A DNA stretch of 64,000 nt from an uncultured Pelagibacteraceae bacterium. Its GTDB lineage: Bacteria; Pseudomonadota; Alphaproteobacteria; Pelagibacterales; Pelagibacteraceae. Every line of letters begins with the position of its first letter. The first letter of the stretch is position 1. Below, piece by piece: positions 49,992 to 59,606 of this stretch. The notes under the pieces are model-generated. The model was not told where the DNA came from, did no database searches, and worked only from the letters and a program-made list of their open reading frames with translations. Both the position numbers and the translations under genes were made by a program. The stretch spans positions 1 to 64,000 of the forward strand of contig CACJNE010000006.1 of assembly GCA_902594675.1 (NCBI GenBank), read 5' to 3'.

Positions 49992-50918
49992 ATGACAGAT
50001 CAAATTGCTTTCATAGGAGTTGGAAATATGGGTAATCCAATGGCTGACCAGTTAGTTAAAGCTGGGAAAAAAGTTAAAGCTTATGATGTTTCTCCTGAAA
50101 TGATACAAAAAGCAAAAGAGGCAAATTTAAACGTAGTAGAAACTTTAGATGAAGTACTCGATGGTGCAAATTTTATAATTTCAATGTTACCTGAGGGAAA
50201 ACATGTTAAGTCACTTTTTTTAGGCGAAAAAGGAATAATCGATAAAATATCAAAAGATGCATTAATTATTGATTGTTCAACAATCGATATTGAAACTTCG
50301 TTACTACTCGGCAAAGAAGCTAAAAGTAGAGGCATTAAAATGATTGATGCACCTGTTACCGGGGGTGTTATGGGTGCAAGAGTAGGCAAACTTAATTTTT
50401 TAGTTGGTGGAGATGACGAGTCTGTAAACTTAGCAAGACCATTAATGGACATTATGGGTCAAAAAATTTTGCACGCTGGACCCCAAGGTAGTGGTGTTGG
50501 AGTTAAAATCTGTAATAATATGTCCTTAGGTATTTCAATGATAGCCGCATCAGAGGCATTAATGTTAGCAAAAAGACTAAAGATGGATTTAAAAAAAGTC
50601 CATGAAATAATGAAAAACGCATCAGGAAATAATTGGGCCTTGTCGACTTACACTCCCTTGCCGAATTTAACAGATGGCGTTCCTTCAAACAATAAATATA
50701 GACCTGGTTTTTCTGCTGCAATGATGACAAAAGATTTAAAATTAGCAAATGATGCTGCAAAATCAGTAAGCGCATCAACCCCTTTAGGAAAACATGCTTT
50801 AGAAATTTTTTCAGAATTTTGCAACGAGGGAGATTCTGAGACTGATTATTCAGGTATATCAAAAAAAATTGGTGGCGATGCGTGGGATTATCCTTTTGAT
50901 CCAAAAGGCAAAGATTAG
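49992..50918 (+). CDS. 3-hydroxyisobutyrate dehydrogenase-family protein
   Basis: IAFIGVGNMGNPMADQLVKAGKKV, IDAPVTGGVMGA, VGVKICNNMSLG, KDLKLANDAA. Confidence 0.92.
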   Translation: MTDQIAFIGVGNMGNPMADQLVKAGKKVKAYDVSPEMIQKAKEANLNVVETLDEVLDGANFIISMLPEGKHVKSLFLGEKGIIDKISKDALIIDCSTIDIETSLLLGKEAKSRGIKMIDAPVTGGVMGARVGKLNFLVGGDDESVNLARPLMDIMGQKILHAGPQGSGVGVKICNNMSLGISMIAASEALMLAKRLKMDLKKVHEIMKNASGNNWALSTYTPLPNLTDGVPSNNKYRPGFSAAMMTKDLKLANDAAKSVSASTPLGKHALEIFSEFCNEGDSETDYSGISKKIGGDAWDYPFDPKGKD

Positions 50919-51039
50919 CTATTAAACCTCAAGTTGCATATTAAATTTATGTAACAATTTAACGTTTTACATTTCTCAGCCAATAATATTAACTTAGGTT
51001 ATTATTAAGTCTTAATAACAATAAAGAGAGGGATATATA

Positions 51040-52128
51040 ATGAAAAAAATCACATCAATGATTTTAGCTTTAGTATTTGCAGTTTCAGTAATTGGTTCTG
51101 CATCTGCTAAAACATTAAAAATCCAACTTACTTTTCCTAAAACATCTTACGATGGACAAATCGTAAAAATGTGGACTGATAGAGTAACAAAATTAACTCG
51201 AGGTGAGTTAAAATTTGAACTTTTATCAAAAGGTGAAGTTGTTGGAATGAAAGAAACATTAGAAGCCGTTGACAAAGGTCTAGTAGACGGTGGTGCAGCA
51301 TGGACTCACTACTGGTCAAACTATCACCCAGCTGCGATGTTATTTGGTTCACCAGTTGCTGGTGGAGGAATTGGGTTAAGTACTAAATCTTGGTTAGCAT
51401 GGTACTTCGACAATGGTGGTAAAGAGTTATACGACCAATTGTGGAGCGAAATGGGAATGAATGTTAAAGGTTTTGTGATGGCATCATCTGGACCAGAAGC
51501 ATTAGGTTGGTTTAAAGAGCCAATCAAAAATATGGATGATTTCAGAAAATACAGATTTAGAACTCCTCCAGGAATTCCAGGACAAACATACAAAGATATC
51601 GGAATTGCATCAGTATCTTTATCAGGTGGTGATATTTTACCAGCGCTTGAAAAAGGAACAATTGATGCTGCAGAGTGGTGTTGTCCAAAACCAGACTCAG
51701 TATTTGGTTTCCAAAAAGTTCTTAAAAACTATTATCTACAAGGTCTTCACCAAAATGTTGTAAATGGAGACATTTACATAAATGGTGATGTTTATAATTC
51801 TTTAACTGATCATCAAAAATATGCAATGGAAGTTGCATCTGAAGCTATGATCACAAGAAATATTACAAACAGAGCTGTAGAAAATGGAAAAGCGTTAATT
51901 GATCTTACTCAAAATCATGGTGTAAAACTATGGGATACACCAGCTGATTATTTCACTGAGTACATGAACGCTGCTCAAGCTACTCTTAAAAAGAATGCAG
52001 CAGAGAATGCTTTCTTTAAACAAGTTTATGAGCACATGACTGAGCACGCAAAAGTTGTAGTACCTTTTATTGCACAAATGGAAACATCTGATGCATCAAT
52101 TGGATCTGCATTTGCAGCACAACAATAA
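51040..52128 (+). CDS. TRAP transporter substrate-binding protein (DctP family)
   Basis: Signal peptide; DRVTKLTRGELKFELLSKGEVVGMKETLEAVDKGLVDG; FRKYRFRTPPGIPGQTYKDIGIASVSLSGGDILPALEKGTIDAAEW. Confidence 0.93.
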   Translation: MKKITSMILALVFAVSVIGSASAKTLKIQLTFPKTSYDGQIVKMWTDRVTKLTRGELKFELLSKGEVVGMKETLEAVDKGLVDGGAAWTHYWSNYHPAAMLFGSPVAGGGIGLSTKSWLAWYFDNGGKELYDQLWSEMGMNVKGFVMASSGPEALGWFKEPIKNMDDFRKYRFRTPPGIPGQTYKDIGIASVSLSGGDILPALEKGTIDAAEWCCPKPDSVFGFQKVLKNYYLQGLHQNVVNGDIYINGDVYNSLTDHQKYAMEVASEAMITRNITNRAVENGKALIDLTQNHGVKLWDTPADYFTEYMNAAQATLKKNAAENAFFKQVYEHMTEHAKVVVPFIAQMETSDASIGSAFAAQQ

Positions 52129-52140
52129 GCAACTTTATAA

Positions 52141-52172
52141 AAAACGGGGATTTTACTAATCCCCGTTTTTTT
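52141..52172 (+). terminator. Hairpin terminator/attenuator after TRAP SBP gene
   Basis: AAAACGGGGAT (52141-52151) / ATCCCCGTTTT (52159-52169) followed by T-run. Confidence 0.88.
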
Positions 52173-52204
52173 AATAATTTAATTTTAAATAATATACTTG
52201 TTCA

Positions 52205-52861
52205 ATGGTTGATAAAGATTCAGAACCTAAAGTTAAAGAAAATTTAGATATCACTGACGAATTAATTGCTGAAAGAAGAACAAGTACAAAAATGCCTGAG
52301 GACATGATTCCTTGGATGGCAAAAACAATAGAATTTATTGACTCAAAAATGCTTTTATCAGGCAAAATAATAATGTGGATCACAATTCCACTTATTTATG
52401 CAATGATACATGAAGTAATTGGAAGACATTTTTTTAATAGACCTACACTTTGGTCTTTTGATATTAGCAGAATGTTAGCAGGAGCTTTGTTCATGCTTGG
52501 TGCAGCATATACGTTATCAAAAGGTATCCATATAAGAGCTGACTTTCTCTATAGAAATTGGACAGTTAAAAATCAAGCTAGAGTAGATTTATTTTTATAT
52601 CTTTTATTTTTTATACCAGGTTTCTTGGTATTTTTTTATGTAAGTTTTGATTATGCTTACACATCAATTTGTGGAAGATCAAATCTTGAAGAATGTTTAG
52701 GTGGAAAAGTAAGAATTCAAAGAGCGATGGATACCACGTGGATGCCAATTATGTGGCCATTAAAAAGTTGTATGCCAATTGGAGCCTTTCTACTTTTAGT
52801 TCAAGGTTTTTCTGAAATACTTAAGACATATTATGCTTTTGTGAAAGGAAGATGGCCTTAA
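52205..52861 (+). CDS. TRAP transporter small permease (DctQ family)
   Basis: Four TM segments; FDISRMLAGALFMLGAAYTLSKGIHIRADFLYRNW. Confidence 0.9.
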   Translation: MVDKDSEPKVKENLDITDELIAERRTSTKMPEDMIPWMAKTIEFIDSKMLLSGKIIMWITIPLIYAMIHEVIGRHFFNRPTLWSFDISRMLAGALFMLGAAYTLSKGIHIRADFLYRNWTVKNQARVDLFLYLLFFIPGFLVFFYVSFDYAYTSICGRSNLEECLGGKVRIQRAMDTTWMPIMWPLKSCMPIGAFLLLVQGFSEILKTYYAFVKGRWP

Positions 52862-54192
52862 TGGAATTCTTTTCACCAGAAATAATAGGCGCAATAATGA
52901 TTGGTTGCATGTTGTTTGCAATTTTTGTTGGATTTCCTATTTCATTTACATTGATTTTTTTAGGTCTTGTTTTTGGTTATTGGGGATTTGGAAAGTTAGT
53001 TTTCTATTTAATGACCTTGCAATTCAATATGATAATGACCGAGAATACTCTGGCCGCCGTTCCACTCTTTATATTTATGGGAATTTTGATGGAGCAAGCT
53101 GGATTAATGGAAAGATTGTTTAACGCGGTACAACTAATGCTATCGAAAACTAGAGGAGCATTGTTTTATGCTGTTATGTTTGTTTCAACTATCTTTGCTG
53201 CAGCAACTGGAATTGTTGGAGCTTCAGTCACAATTTTAGGAATTATGGCTGGAAAAACTATGATAAGGACAGGATATGATACTAGACTTTCTGCAGGTCT
53301 AATTTGTGCTGGGGGTACTTTAGGAATTTTAATTCCTCCAAGCATTATGTTAGTTGTTATGGGTCCTGTATTAGAAATACCAGTTACAGATTTATTCGCA
53401 GCAGCAATTATCCCAGGAATTCTTTTAGCATTTTTGTATGCCGCTTACACAACGTTAAGATGTTTATTAAATCCTAAACTCGGTCCTGTATTACCAGCTT
53501 CAGAACGACCAAAAAATATGGCTAAGGTTTGGTATGAGTTTTTAATGGGTTTAATTCCTCCTGCAGGTTTAGTTTTCTTTGCCTTAGGAAGTATTTTATT
53601 TGGTCTTGCAACTCCAACAGAAGGTGCCGGAATGGGAGCTTTTGGAGCAATACTTTTAGCACTGGCATATAAAAAACTTACTTACCATGGTCTAAAAGAA
53701 GCTCTATTGAAAACTTTAGAGATAACAGCATTAATTATGTTTTTAGTTGCGGCCTCGAATTTCTTTGGAGCGGTATTTTCAAAATTAGGAACTCCATCTC
53801 TATTAACAGACTTCTTATTAAATCTTGATGTAAATAAATACGTGATTTTAGCGATTATAATGGCTGCAATATTTCTACTAGGTTGGCCTTTAGAATGGGT
53901 TCCAATAGTATTAATAGTTTTACCAATAGTTCTACCTTTAATTTTAGAATTAGGTTTTAACTTAACTTGGTTTGCTATTCTTGTAGCTGTCAATTTACAA
54001 ACCGCCTGGCTATCTCCACCTGTAGCTTTATCAGCTTATTTCTTAAAAGGTGTGGTACCTCAATGGGATTTAAAAGATATATATTTAGGTATGATGCAAT
54101 TTATGGTTATCCAATTAATTGGCTTAATATTAATAATTATATTCCCCCAAATAGCATTATGGTTGCCAAGTGTAATGTATCCTAGTCCTTAG
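52861..54192 (+). CDS. TRAP transporter large permease (DctM family)
   Basis: AAATGIVGASVTILGIMAGKTMIRTGYDTRLSAGLICAGGTLGILIPPSIMLVV; ATG overlaps DctQ stop (TAATG). Confidence 0.94.
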   Translation: MEFFSPEIIGAIMIGCMLFAIFVGFPISFTLIFLGLVFGYWGFGKLVFYLMTLQFNMIMTENTLAAVPLFIFMGILMEQAGLMERLFNAVQLMLSKTRGALFYAVMFVSTIFAAATGIVGASVTILGIMAGKTMIRTGYDTRLSAGLICAGGTLGILIPPSIMLVVMGPVLEIPVTDLFAAAIIPGILLAFLYAAYTTLRCLLNPKLGPVLPASERPKNMAKVWYEFLMGLIPPAGLVFFALGSILFGLATPTEGAGMGAFGAILLALAYKKLTYHGLKEALLKTLEITALIMFLVAASNFFGAVFSKLGTPSLLTDFLLNLDVNKYVILAIIMAAIFLLGWPLEWVPIVLIVLPIVLPLILELGFNLTWFAILVAVNLQTAWLSPPVALSAYFLKGVVPQWDLKDIYLGMMQFMVIQLIGLILIIIFPQIALWLPSVMYPSP

Positions 54193-55081
54193 TTTTTTTG
54201 TTAATTTGAGGAATAATTGTTCCTACTAAAATAATTATTAAGGATATAAATATATTAATGGATATTGTAGAACCCAAAACTATCCATGACATTGTAGCTC
54301 CAATAGGACCAGTTAAAGGATACATCAAACTAATTCTTCCAATTGGTGCTCTTCTTAAAGCAAAGTTATAAAATAAATAAGCTCCAAAAGTTATAAAAGA
54401 TAATGTTATGGCTGCAAGAACTGGAGGACTTAAATTTAAATAATTATTATATTTAAAACTACTATCAGGCCACAATATAAAAAGTATTAGAACAGATAAG
54501 ATTGCTCCAATCATGTATTGAAAAGTATTAACACCCAATTGATTTACTTTGGTTTGCATAAAACGTCTTCCAAGTACTTCATTAATAGAAACACACATCA
54601 TTCCTAAAAATATAATAAAATCCCCTAAATAATTTCCACCTCCAATTTTCTTTTGGGTTGATAATAAAATTAAAGTTCCAATAATTGTAATAAATGCTCC
54701 AATTATTACTTTGATTTCAATTTTTTCTTTTAAAAAAATTCTTGCTACAAAAGGCTGCCAAATAGGAAGTGTACTTATTAAAGCAACACCACTTACCGGA
54801 GAGGTTAGCAACAGCCCTATATGAAAACTAAGAGTTACCAAAAAAGGATTTAGTAGACCCATTAAAAAAGGAGTTAATCCAATTTTTTTAACTGATAAAT
54901 CTACTCTCATTAAAAGTGCAAATATTAACATTAAAATAAATGCTAAAGAGAATCGAACTGCCATTAAATCCATTACATAAAACTCTTGTAGTGCTAATTT
55001 TACAAATGGAGGACCAGAGCCAAAGCCTATAACAGCAATGAACATTGAAATGTAACCAATATTACTTTTTAGAAAAATCAT
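54182..55081 (-). CDS. EamA/DMT-family transporter
   Basis: Ten TM segments; SPVSGVALISTLPIWQPFVARIFLKEKIEIKVIIGAFITIIGTLIL; RRAPIGRISLMYPLTGPIGA. Confidence 0.9.
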   Translation of the reverse strand: MIFLKSNIGYISMFIAVIGFGSGPPFVKLALQEFYVMDLMAVRFSLAFILMLIFALLMRVDLSVKKIGLTPFLMGLLNPFLVTLSFHIGLLLTSPVSGVALISTLPIWQPFVARIFLKEKIEIKVIIGAFITIIGTLILLSTQKKIGGGNYLGDFIIFLGMMCVSINEVLGRRFMQTKVNQLGVNTFQYMIGAILSVLILFILWPDSSFKYNNYLNLSPPVLAAITLSFITFGAYLFYNFALRRAPIGRISLMYPLTGPIGATMSWIVLGSTISINIFISLIIILVGTIIPQINKKTKD

Positions 55082-55145
55082 GTATTAATATCTTACTGTT
55101 ATCACTTTTATAGACATATAAAAATATTAGTTTAGAATCTTTAAA

Positions 55146-56597
55146 GTGAGTCAAAATATAGAATTAAAAAATTTTGAATTAGCTACAGTTAATCCAAGTA
55201 ACAAAACATGGACTTCAGCAGATTTATTCTGTTTTTGGGCAAATAGTATTCAAACTATTGCTGGATTTGCTCTTATATCTTCTTTGTATTTAATCTATAA
55301 TTTAAGTTCTTATTTAGTTTTATCTTCCTCAATAGCTGCATCAATTCTTGTGTATTTTTTTATTTCTTTAATTGGTCACCCATCCCAAAAACACGGATTA
55401 CCTTTTCCAGTTTTGATGAGAATGTCCATGGGTCTAAACGGTGCTAGATATTTAAGCTTATTAAGATCAATTGTTGGAATTTTTATGTTTGGAATACAAA
55501 CATACTTTATATCCAAATCTATAACCTACCTAACAAGAATTATTATTTATTACATATTCGACCCACAAATTTTAGAAAATGAATTTGTTTTACAATTTTT
55601 TCTAGGCTTAAATGTTATAGATTGGTTTTCATTAACAGTGACATTTTTCATTCAATTTTTTTTATTTACAAATGGTCAAAGATATAATCAAGGGTTTTTA
55701 AAATTCTCCGCAATATTTGTATACTTTGGCTTAATATTCTTTTTTGTTATGCTTATTGCTGAAAATAGCACTCAAATATTTCAATCTCTAAAATCTAATA
55801 CAACTAGTACAGATTTGATTTCTAAATCAAATGTAATGCCCTTTTTTATTCTTACAGGGACAATTTTTTCATATTTTTCCATTGTGCTTTTGAATTATGG
55901 AGATTTTTCAAGATATGTAAAAACCAGCAGAGATCTTAAAATAGGAAATTTATTTTTATTTTTGAATATGATTGTCTTTTCCTTTCTTGCGACTACTATT
56001 GTAATAGGTGTTGATATTTTATTGAATCAAAAGCTAATCGTTGTTGATCAAATAATTACAAAGCCGATGGATATAATAGGAAAGATTGATAATGTCTATC
56101 TAACAGTCTACGCATTAATTTTTATAATATTCTCTTCACTTTCGACAAATTTAATAACTAATTATGTTCCAACGCAAAATAGTATAATTAATTTTTTACC
56201 TAAAAACTTGGACCTTAAAAGTGCTGGAATACTAATTTTAATATTTGGACTGATAACAGGCAGTTTGTGGCCATCAATACTAAGCCAAATAGAAATAATA
56301 AAATTAATTGATAGTTTAGCGGCATTTTTTGGACCAATTTTTGGAGTTATCATTGCAGACTACTATCTTGTTAAGAGAGAAAAAGTTAATCACAAAGATC
56401 TTTTTTTTATGAGACTAGAAAACGAGTACATTTATTCAGGTGGATGGAATTATAAAGCCGTATACGCTGTATTAATTGGTTTTATTTTTTCATTTTCAAT
56501 TATTTGGAATACTAATTTCGAAGATTTTAAAACATATTCATGGATTATAGGATTTGTCGTTTCATATATTATGTATTATCTTCTTAATGAAAAATAA
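55146..56597 (+). CDS. NCS1-family nucleobase/cofactor permease (GTG start)
   Basis: LKNFELATVNPSNKTWTSADLFCFWANSIQTIAGF; HGLPFPVLMRMSMGLNGARYLSLLRSIVGIFMFGIQTY. Confidence 0.88.
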   Translation: MSQNIELKNFELATVNPSNKTWTSADLFCFWANSIQTIAGFALISSLYLIYNLSSYLVLSSSIAASILVYFFISLIGHPSQKHGLPFPVLMRMSMGLNGARYLSLLRSIVGIFMFGIQTYFISKSITYLTRIIIYYIFDPQILENEFVLQFFLGLNVIDWFSLTVTFFIQFFLFTNGQRYNQGFLKFSAIFVYFGLIFFFVMLIAENSTQIFQSLKSNTTSTDLISKSNVMPFFILTGTIFSYFSIVLLNYGDFSRYVKTSRDLKIGNLFLFLNMIVFSFLATTIVIGVDILLNQKLIVVDQIITKPMDIIGKIDNVYLTVYALIFIIFSSLSTNLITNYVPTQNSIINFLPKNLDLKSAGILILIFGLITGSLWPSILSQIEIIKLIDSLAAFFGPIFGVIIADYYLVKREKVNHKDLFFMRLENEYIYSGGWNYKAVYAVLIGFIFSFSIIWNTNFEDFKTYSWIIGFVVSYIMYYLLNEK

Positions 56598-56599
56598 TT

Positions 56600-57607
56600 A
56601 TGAAAGCTTTAGTTTATACTGGTGTAGAAGAACTTACTTATAGAGACGAAAAAGAACCAATAGAGGTAAGTGGAGAAAGTATTCTTAAAGTTCACGCTTC
56701 AGGAATTTGTGGATCTGATATGCATGCTTATCACGGAAAAGATGAAAGAAGAATCCCGCCCTTAATACTAGGTCATGAGGTAAGTGGAAAAATACAAAAT
56801 GGTAAATTCAAAGATAAAAATGTTGTATTAAACCCATTAATAACTTGTGGAAAATGTGAATATTGCATGAATGGACGCGAGCATTTATGTCCTAACAGAG
56901 TTTTATTAGGCATGAATAGACCTTATGAAAGAAGTGGAGTTTTTGCTGAATATGTCTCTACTCCAAATCAAAATATTTATGAAATACCTGATCGTCTAGA
57001 TTTAAGTGAAGCTACAATTGCTGAACCTACAGCTGTATCTTTACATGCTGTATTGATGGGCGAGACATCATTAAAAAAACCGCTTAAAGAGTGTCGAACA
57101 TTAGTTCAAGGCGCTGGAGCTATTGGATTATTGTGTTCATTAATTTTATCTAAAATAAAGGGAAATAAAAATATTATAATGTCTGATCCAAACAAATTAA
57201 GGCTAGATGTTTGTTCAAAATACTTCGATGGCAAATTTGTTAGCCCAAATGATAAAGAAGTAAAAGAAAATAGTTTCGATATTGTTTTTGATACAGTTGG
57301 ATTAGAGGTATCTAGACAACAAGCTATTTCTGTGATTAAGCCTGGTGGTAGCATTATCCATATTGGTTTAACACAACCTTCTGGTCAATTTAATTTTAGA
57401 AAAGCCACACTTCAGGAAGTAACATTTATAGGCACTTATTGTTATACTAATAAAGATTTTGAAAAAACAATTAAAATTTTGGCTGATAAAGAAATAGGAG
57501 ATCTATCTTGGATTGAATATCGGGAATTAAAAAAAGGAGCTGAAGCTTTCAAACAAATTCATGATGGCAGTTGTTCTGCTCCAAAAATAGTCTTATTGCC
57601 AGAGTAA
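56600..57607 (+). CDS. Zinc-dependent medium-chain alcohol dehydrogenase
   Basis: ASGICGSDMHAYHG, GHEVSG, CGKCEYCMNGREHLCPNRVLLG. Confidence 0.93.
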   Translation: MKALVYTGVEELTYRDEKEPIEVSGESILKVHASGICGSDMHAYHGKDERRIPPLILGHEVSGKIQNGKFKDKNVVLNPLITCGKCEYCMNGREHLCPNRVLLGMNRPYERSGVFAEYVSTPNQNIYEIPDRLDLSEATIAEPTAVSLHAVLMGETSLKKPLKECRTLVQGAGAIGLLCSLILSKIKGNKNIIMSDPNKLRLDVCSKYFDGKFVSPNDKEVKENSFDIVFDTVGLEVSRQQAISVIKPGGSIIHIGLTQPSGQFNFRKATLQEVTFIGTYCYTNKDFEKTIKILADKEIGDLSWIEYRELKKGAEAFKQIHDGSCSAPKIVLLPE

Positions 57608-57628
57608 ATACGTAATATTGAAAAAATA

Positions 57629-58303
57629 ATGAAATTGTCTATAGAAGTTTTAGTGAAAAATATTTTATCATCAATAATATTCTCGATTTTTCTTTTTTCA
57701 TTATCTAATGCTAATGAAAAAGTAATATTTGATTTTACTGAAAATGAACTTTCTACTTTAGAAGTGAGGAAAGTAAGAGGCGCTGATGCAAAAACTATTT
57801 ATACAATTGGAAAAAACAAGAATGGAAATTATCTAAAAGCAGTAGCAGATAATGCAGCCTCCGGTCTTGGTAAAGAAATAAAAATAGATTTAGATGTCAC
57901 CCCTTATATTAATATTACATGGAAAGTTGAAAAAGACTTAAAAGGAATTAAAGAAAATACAAAAAAAGGACATGATTTTGCTGCAAGAGTTTTTGTAATT
58001 AAAAAAACAGGTGCTACGCCACTATCAAATAGAGCTATTAATTATGTTTATTCTAGCAACTTAAATATTGATGATTATAAACGAAGCCCTTATACAAAAA
58101 AGTCAATAGATTATGTTTTATCTACCACAAAAAATAATTTTGATGAGTGGATTACAGTCAAAGCAAATGTAAAAGAAGATTTTAAAAAACTCCATAAATT
58201 AGACGTTAAAGAGTTGGACGGTGTTGCTATTATGGCTGACACTGATAATTCAAAGATGAAAGCTATAAGTTATTATCAAAATATTTATTTTTCCTCTGAG
58301 TAA
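57629..58303 (+). CDS. Secreted DUF3047-like protein
   Basis: Signal peptide; ITWKVEKDLKG...FAARVFVIKK...INYVYSSN...DGVAIMADTDNSKMKAISYYQNIYF. Confidence 0.75.
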   Translation: MKLSIEVLVKNILSSIIFSIFLFSLSNANEKVIFDFTENELSTLEVRKVRGADAKTIYTIGKNKNGNYLKAVADNAASGLGKEIKIDLDVTPYINITWKVEKDLKGIKENTKKGHDFAARVFVIKKTGATPLSNRAINYVYSSNLNIDDYKRSPYTKKSIDYVLSTTKNNFDEWITVKANVKEDFKKLHKLDVKELDGVAIMADTDNSKMKAISYYQNIYFSSE

Positions 58304-58304
58304 T

Positions 58305-58442
58305 TTATTTTATATATTTTTTAAGCACTAAACTTAAAACCGAGAGCAGAATTGCAGCAATTACATCAAGAGGCGGTGTTGCTTGAGGATATCCAAAGTT
58401 CCACAATACAACCCCTATAAGCCAAATTATATATATTTTCAT
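58305..58442 (-). CDS. Small membrane protein (45 aa), not in supplied ORF track
   Basis: Reverse-strand translation MKIYIIWLIGVVLWNFGYPQATPPLDVIAAILLSVLSLVLKKYIK*. Confidence 0.6.
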   Translation of the reverse strand: MKIYIIWLIGVVLWNFGYPQATPPLDVIAAILLSVLSLVLKKYIK

Positions 58443-58496
58443 AAACAAATAATCATTAGTATATATATTCCTCGTCTTTGATAATATATTTTTAAT

Positions 58497-58889
58497 ATGG
58501 AATTTAAATCAAACTTTAAAGTTTACTATGAAGACACTGATAGTGGAGGTGTAGTTTACTATGCCAATTATTTGAAATTTTTGGAACGAGCAAGAACAGA
58601 TGCAATTACTTCTTTAGATTTTAGTAATAACAAACTTATTAACAAATTTGGGATTTATATAATTGTAAAATCCTGTAACTTAAATTTTCTTAAACCTGCA
58701 AAACTTGAAGATAATATAAATATAATTTCAAAAGTATTAGAAGTAAAAAATGCATCAATCAGAATGAAACAAAATATTTTTGTTAATGATAAGATGATAC
58801 TCGAAGCAGAAATAGTGTTGGCATCAGTTAATAAAGAAGGTAAGCCAACAAAACTTCCAGATGAATTTAAAAATCAATTTATTAAATAG
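58497..58889 (+). CDS. YbgC-like acyl-CoA thioesterase (hotdog fold)
   Basis: FKVYYEDTDSGGVVYYANYLKFLERARTD. Confidence 0.94.
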   Translation: MEFKSNFKVYYEDTDSGGVVYYANYLKFLERARTDAITSLDFSNNKLINKFGIYIIVKSCNLNFLKPAKLEDNINIISKVLEVKNASIRMKQNIFVNDKMILEAEIVLASVNKEGKPTKLPDEFKNQFIK

Positions 58890-59556
58890 ATTTTTTGACC
58901 TTAACAAATAAATTTGTCATTTTATTAACATCAATTCTTCCAGTATTAACATTTCTTGGACTGGGATGATAAGAACCAACTAATAAAATATTATTAGGAA
59001 GCTTAAAAAATTTACTGTGACCAAATTTAATATTACTCTCTATTTTGAATTGTTTTTTATAAAACTCTATACAAGCATCAAAGGCTATTTTTCCAAGTGC
59101 AACAATAATCCTTAAATTTTTTAAATTTTCTATTTCATTCTTAAAATATTTAAAACAATTATTAAGTTCATCTTTAGTTGGCTTATCCCCAGGTGGAACA
59201 CATTTTAAAGCAGTAGTTATAAAACTTTTTTTTAACATCAATCCATCATTTTTGTGTACTGAATTTGGTTGATTTGATAATTTGGCTTTATGAAGGCATT
59301 TGTATAAAAACTCAGATGATTTATCACCAGTAAAAACTCGTCCGGTTCTATTTCCCCCATGTGCTGCTGGTGCCAAGCCTACTAATAATATTCTTGCATT
59401 TCGATCACCAAAACCTGTTATTGGTTTTCCCCAATACTTCTCATGAATATATTGTTTTCTTTTGTCTTTTGCTATCTGGGTTCTAAAGTTTACGAGTCTA
59501 GGGCATTTTGTACATCTTATTATTGAGTTTTCAAGTTTTTCAAAACTTTTATTCAT
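58882..59556 (-). CDS. Uracil-DNA glycosylase, family 5 (UdgB)-like
   Basis: CTKCPRL, GLAPAAHGGNRTGRVFTGDKSSEFL, VGSYHPSPRNVNTGR. Confidence 0.88.
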   Translation of the reverse strand: MNKSFEKLENSIIRCTKCPRLVNFRTQIAKDKRKQYIHEKYWGKPITGFGDRNARILLVGLAPAAHGGNRTGRVFTGDKSSEFLYKCLHKAKLSNQPNSVHKNDGLMLKKSFITTALKCVPPGDKPTKDELNNCFKYFKNEIENLKNLRIIVALGKIAFDACIEFYKKQFKIESNIKFGHSKFFKLPNNILLVGSYHPSPRNVNTGRIDVNKMTNLFVKVKKSI

Positions 59557-59606
59557 AAATATTAATTTTTTAATCTCTGAGAATTATACTATAATTAATT
59601 TGATTT

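Noticed and set aside
50081-50904. Two minus-strand ORFs (123 and 133 aa)
   Set aside because: Both antisense to the HIBADH-like gene and without recognisable domains
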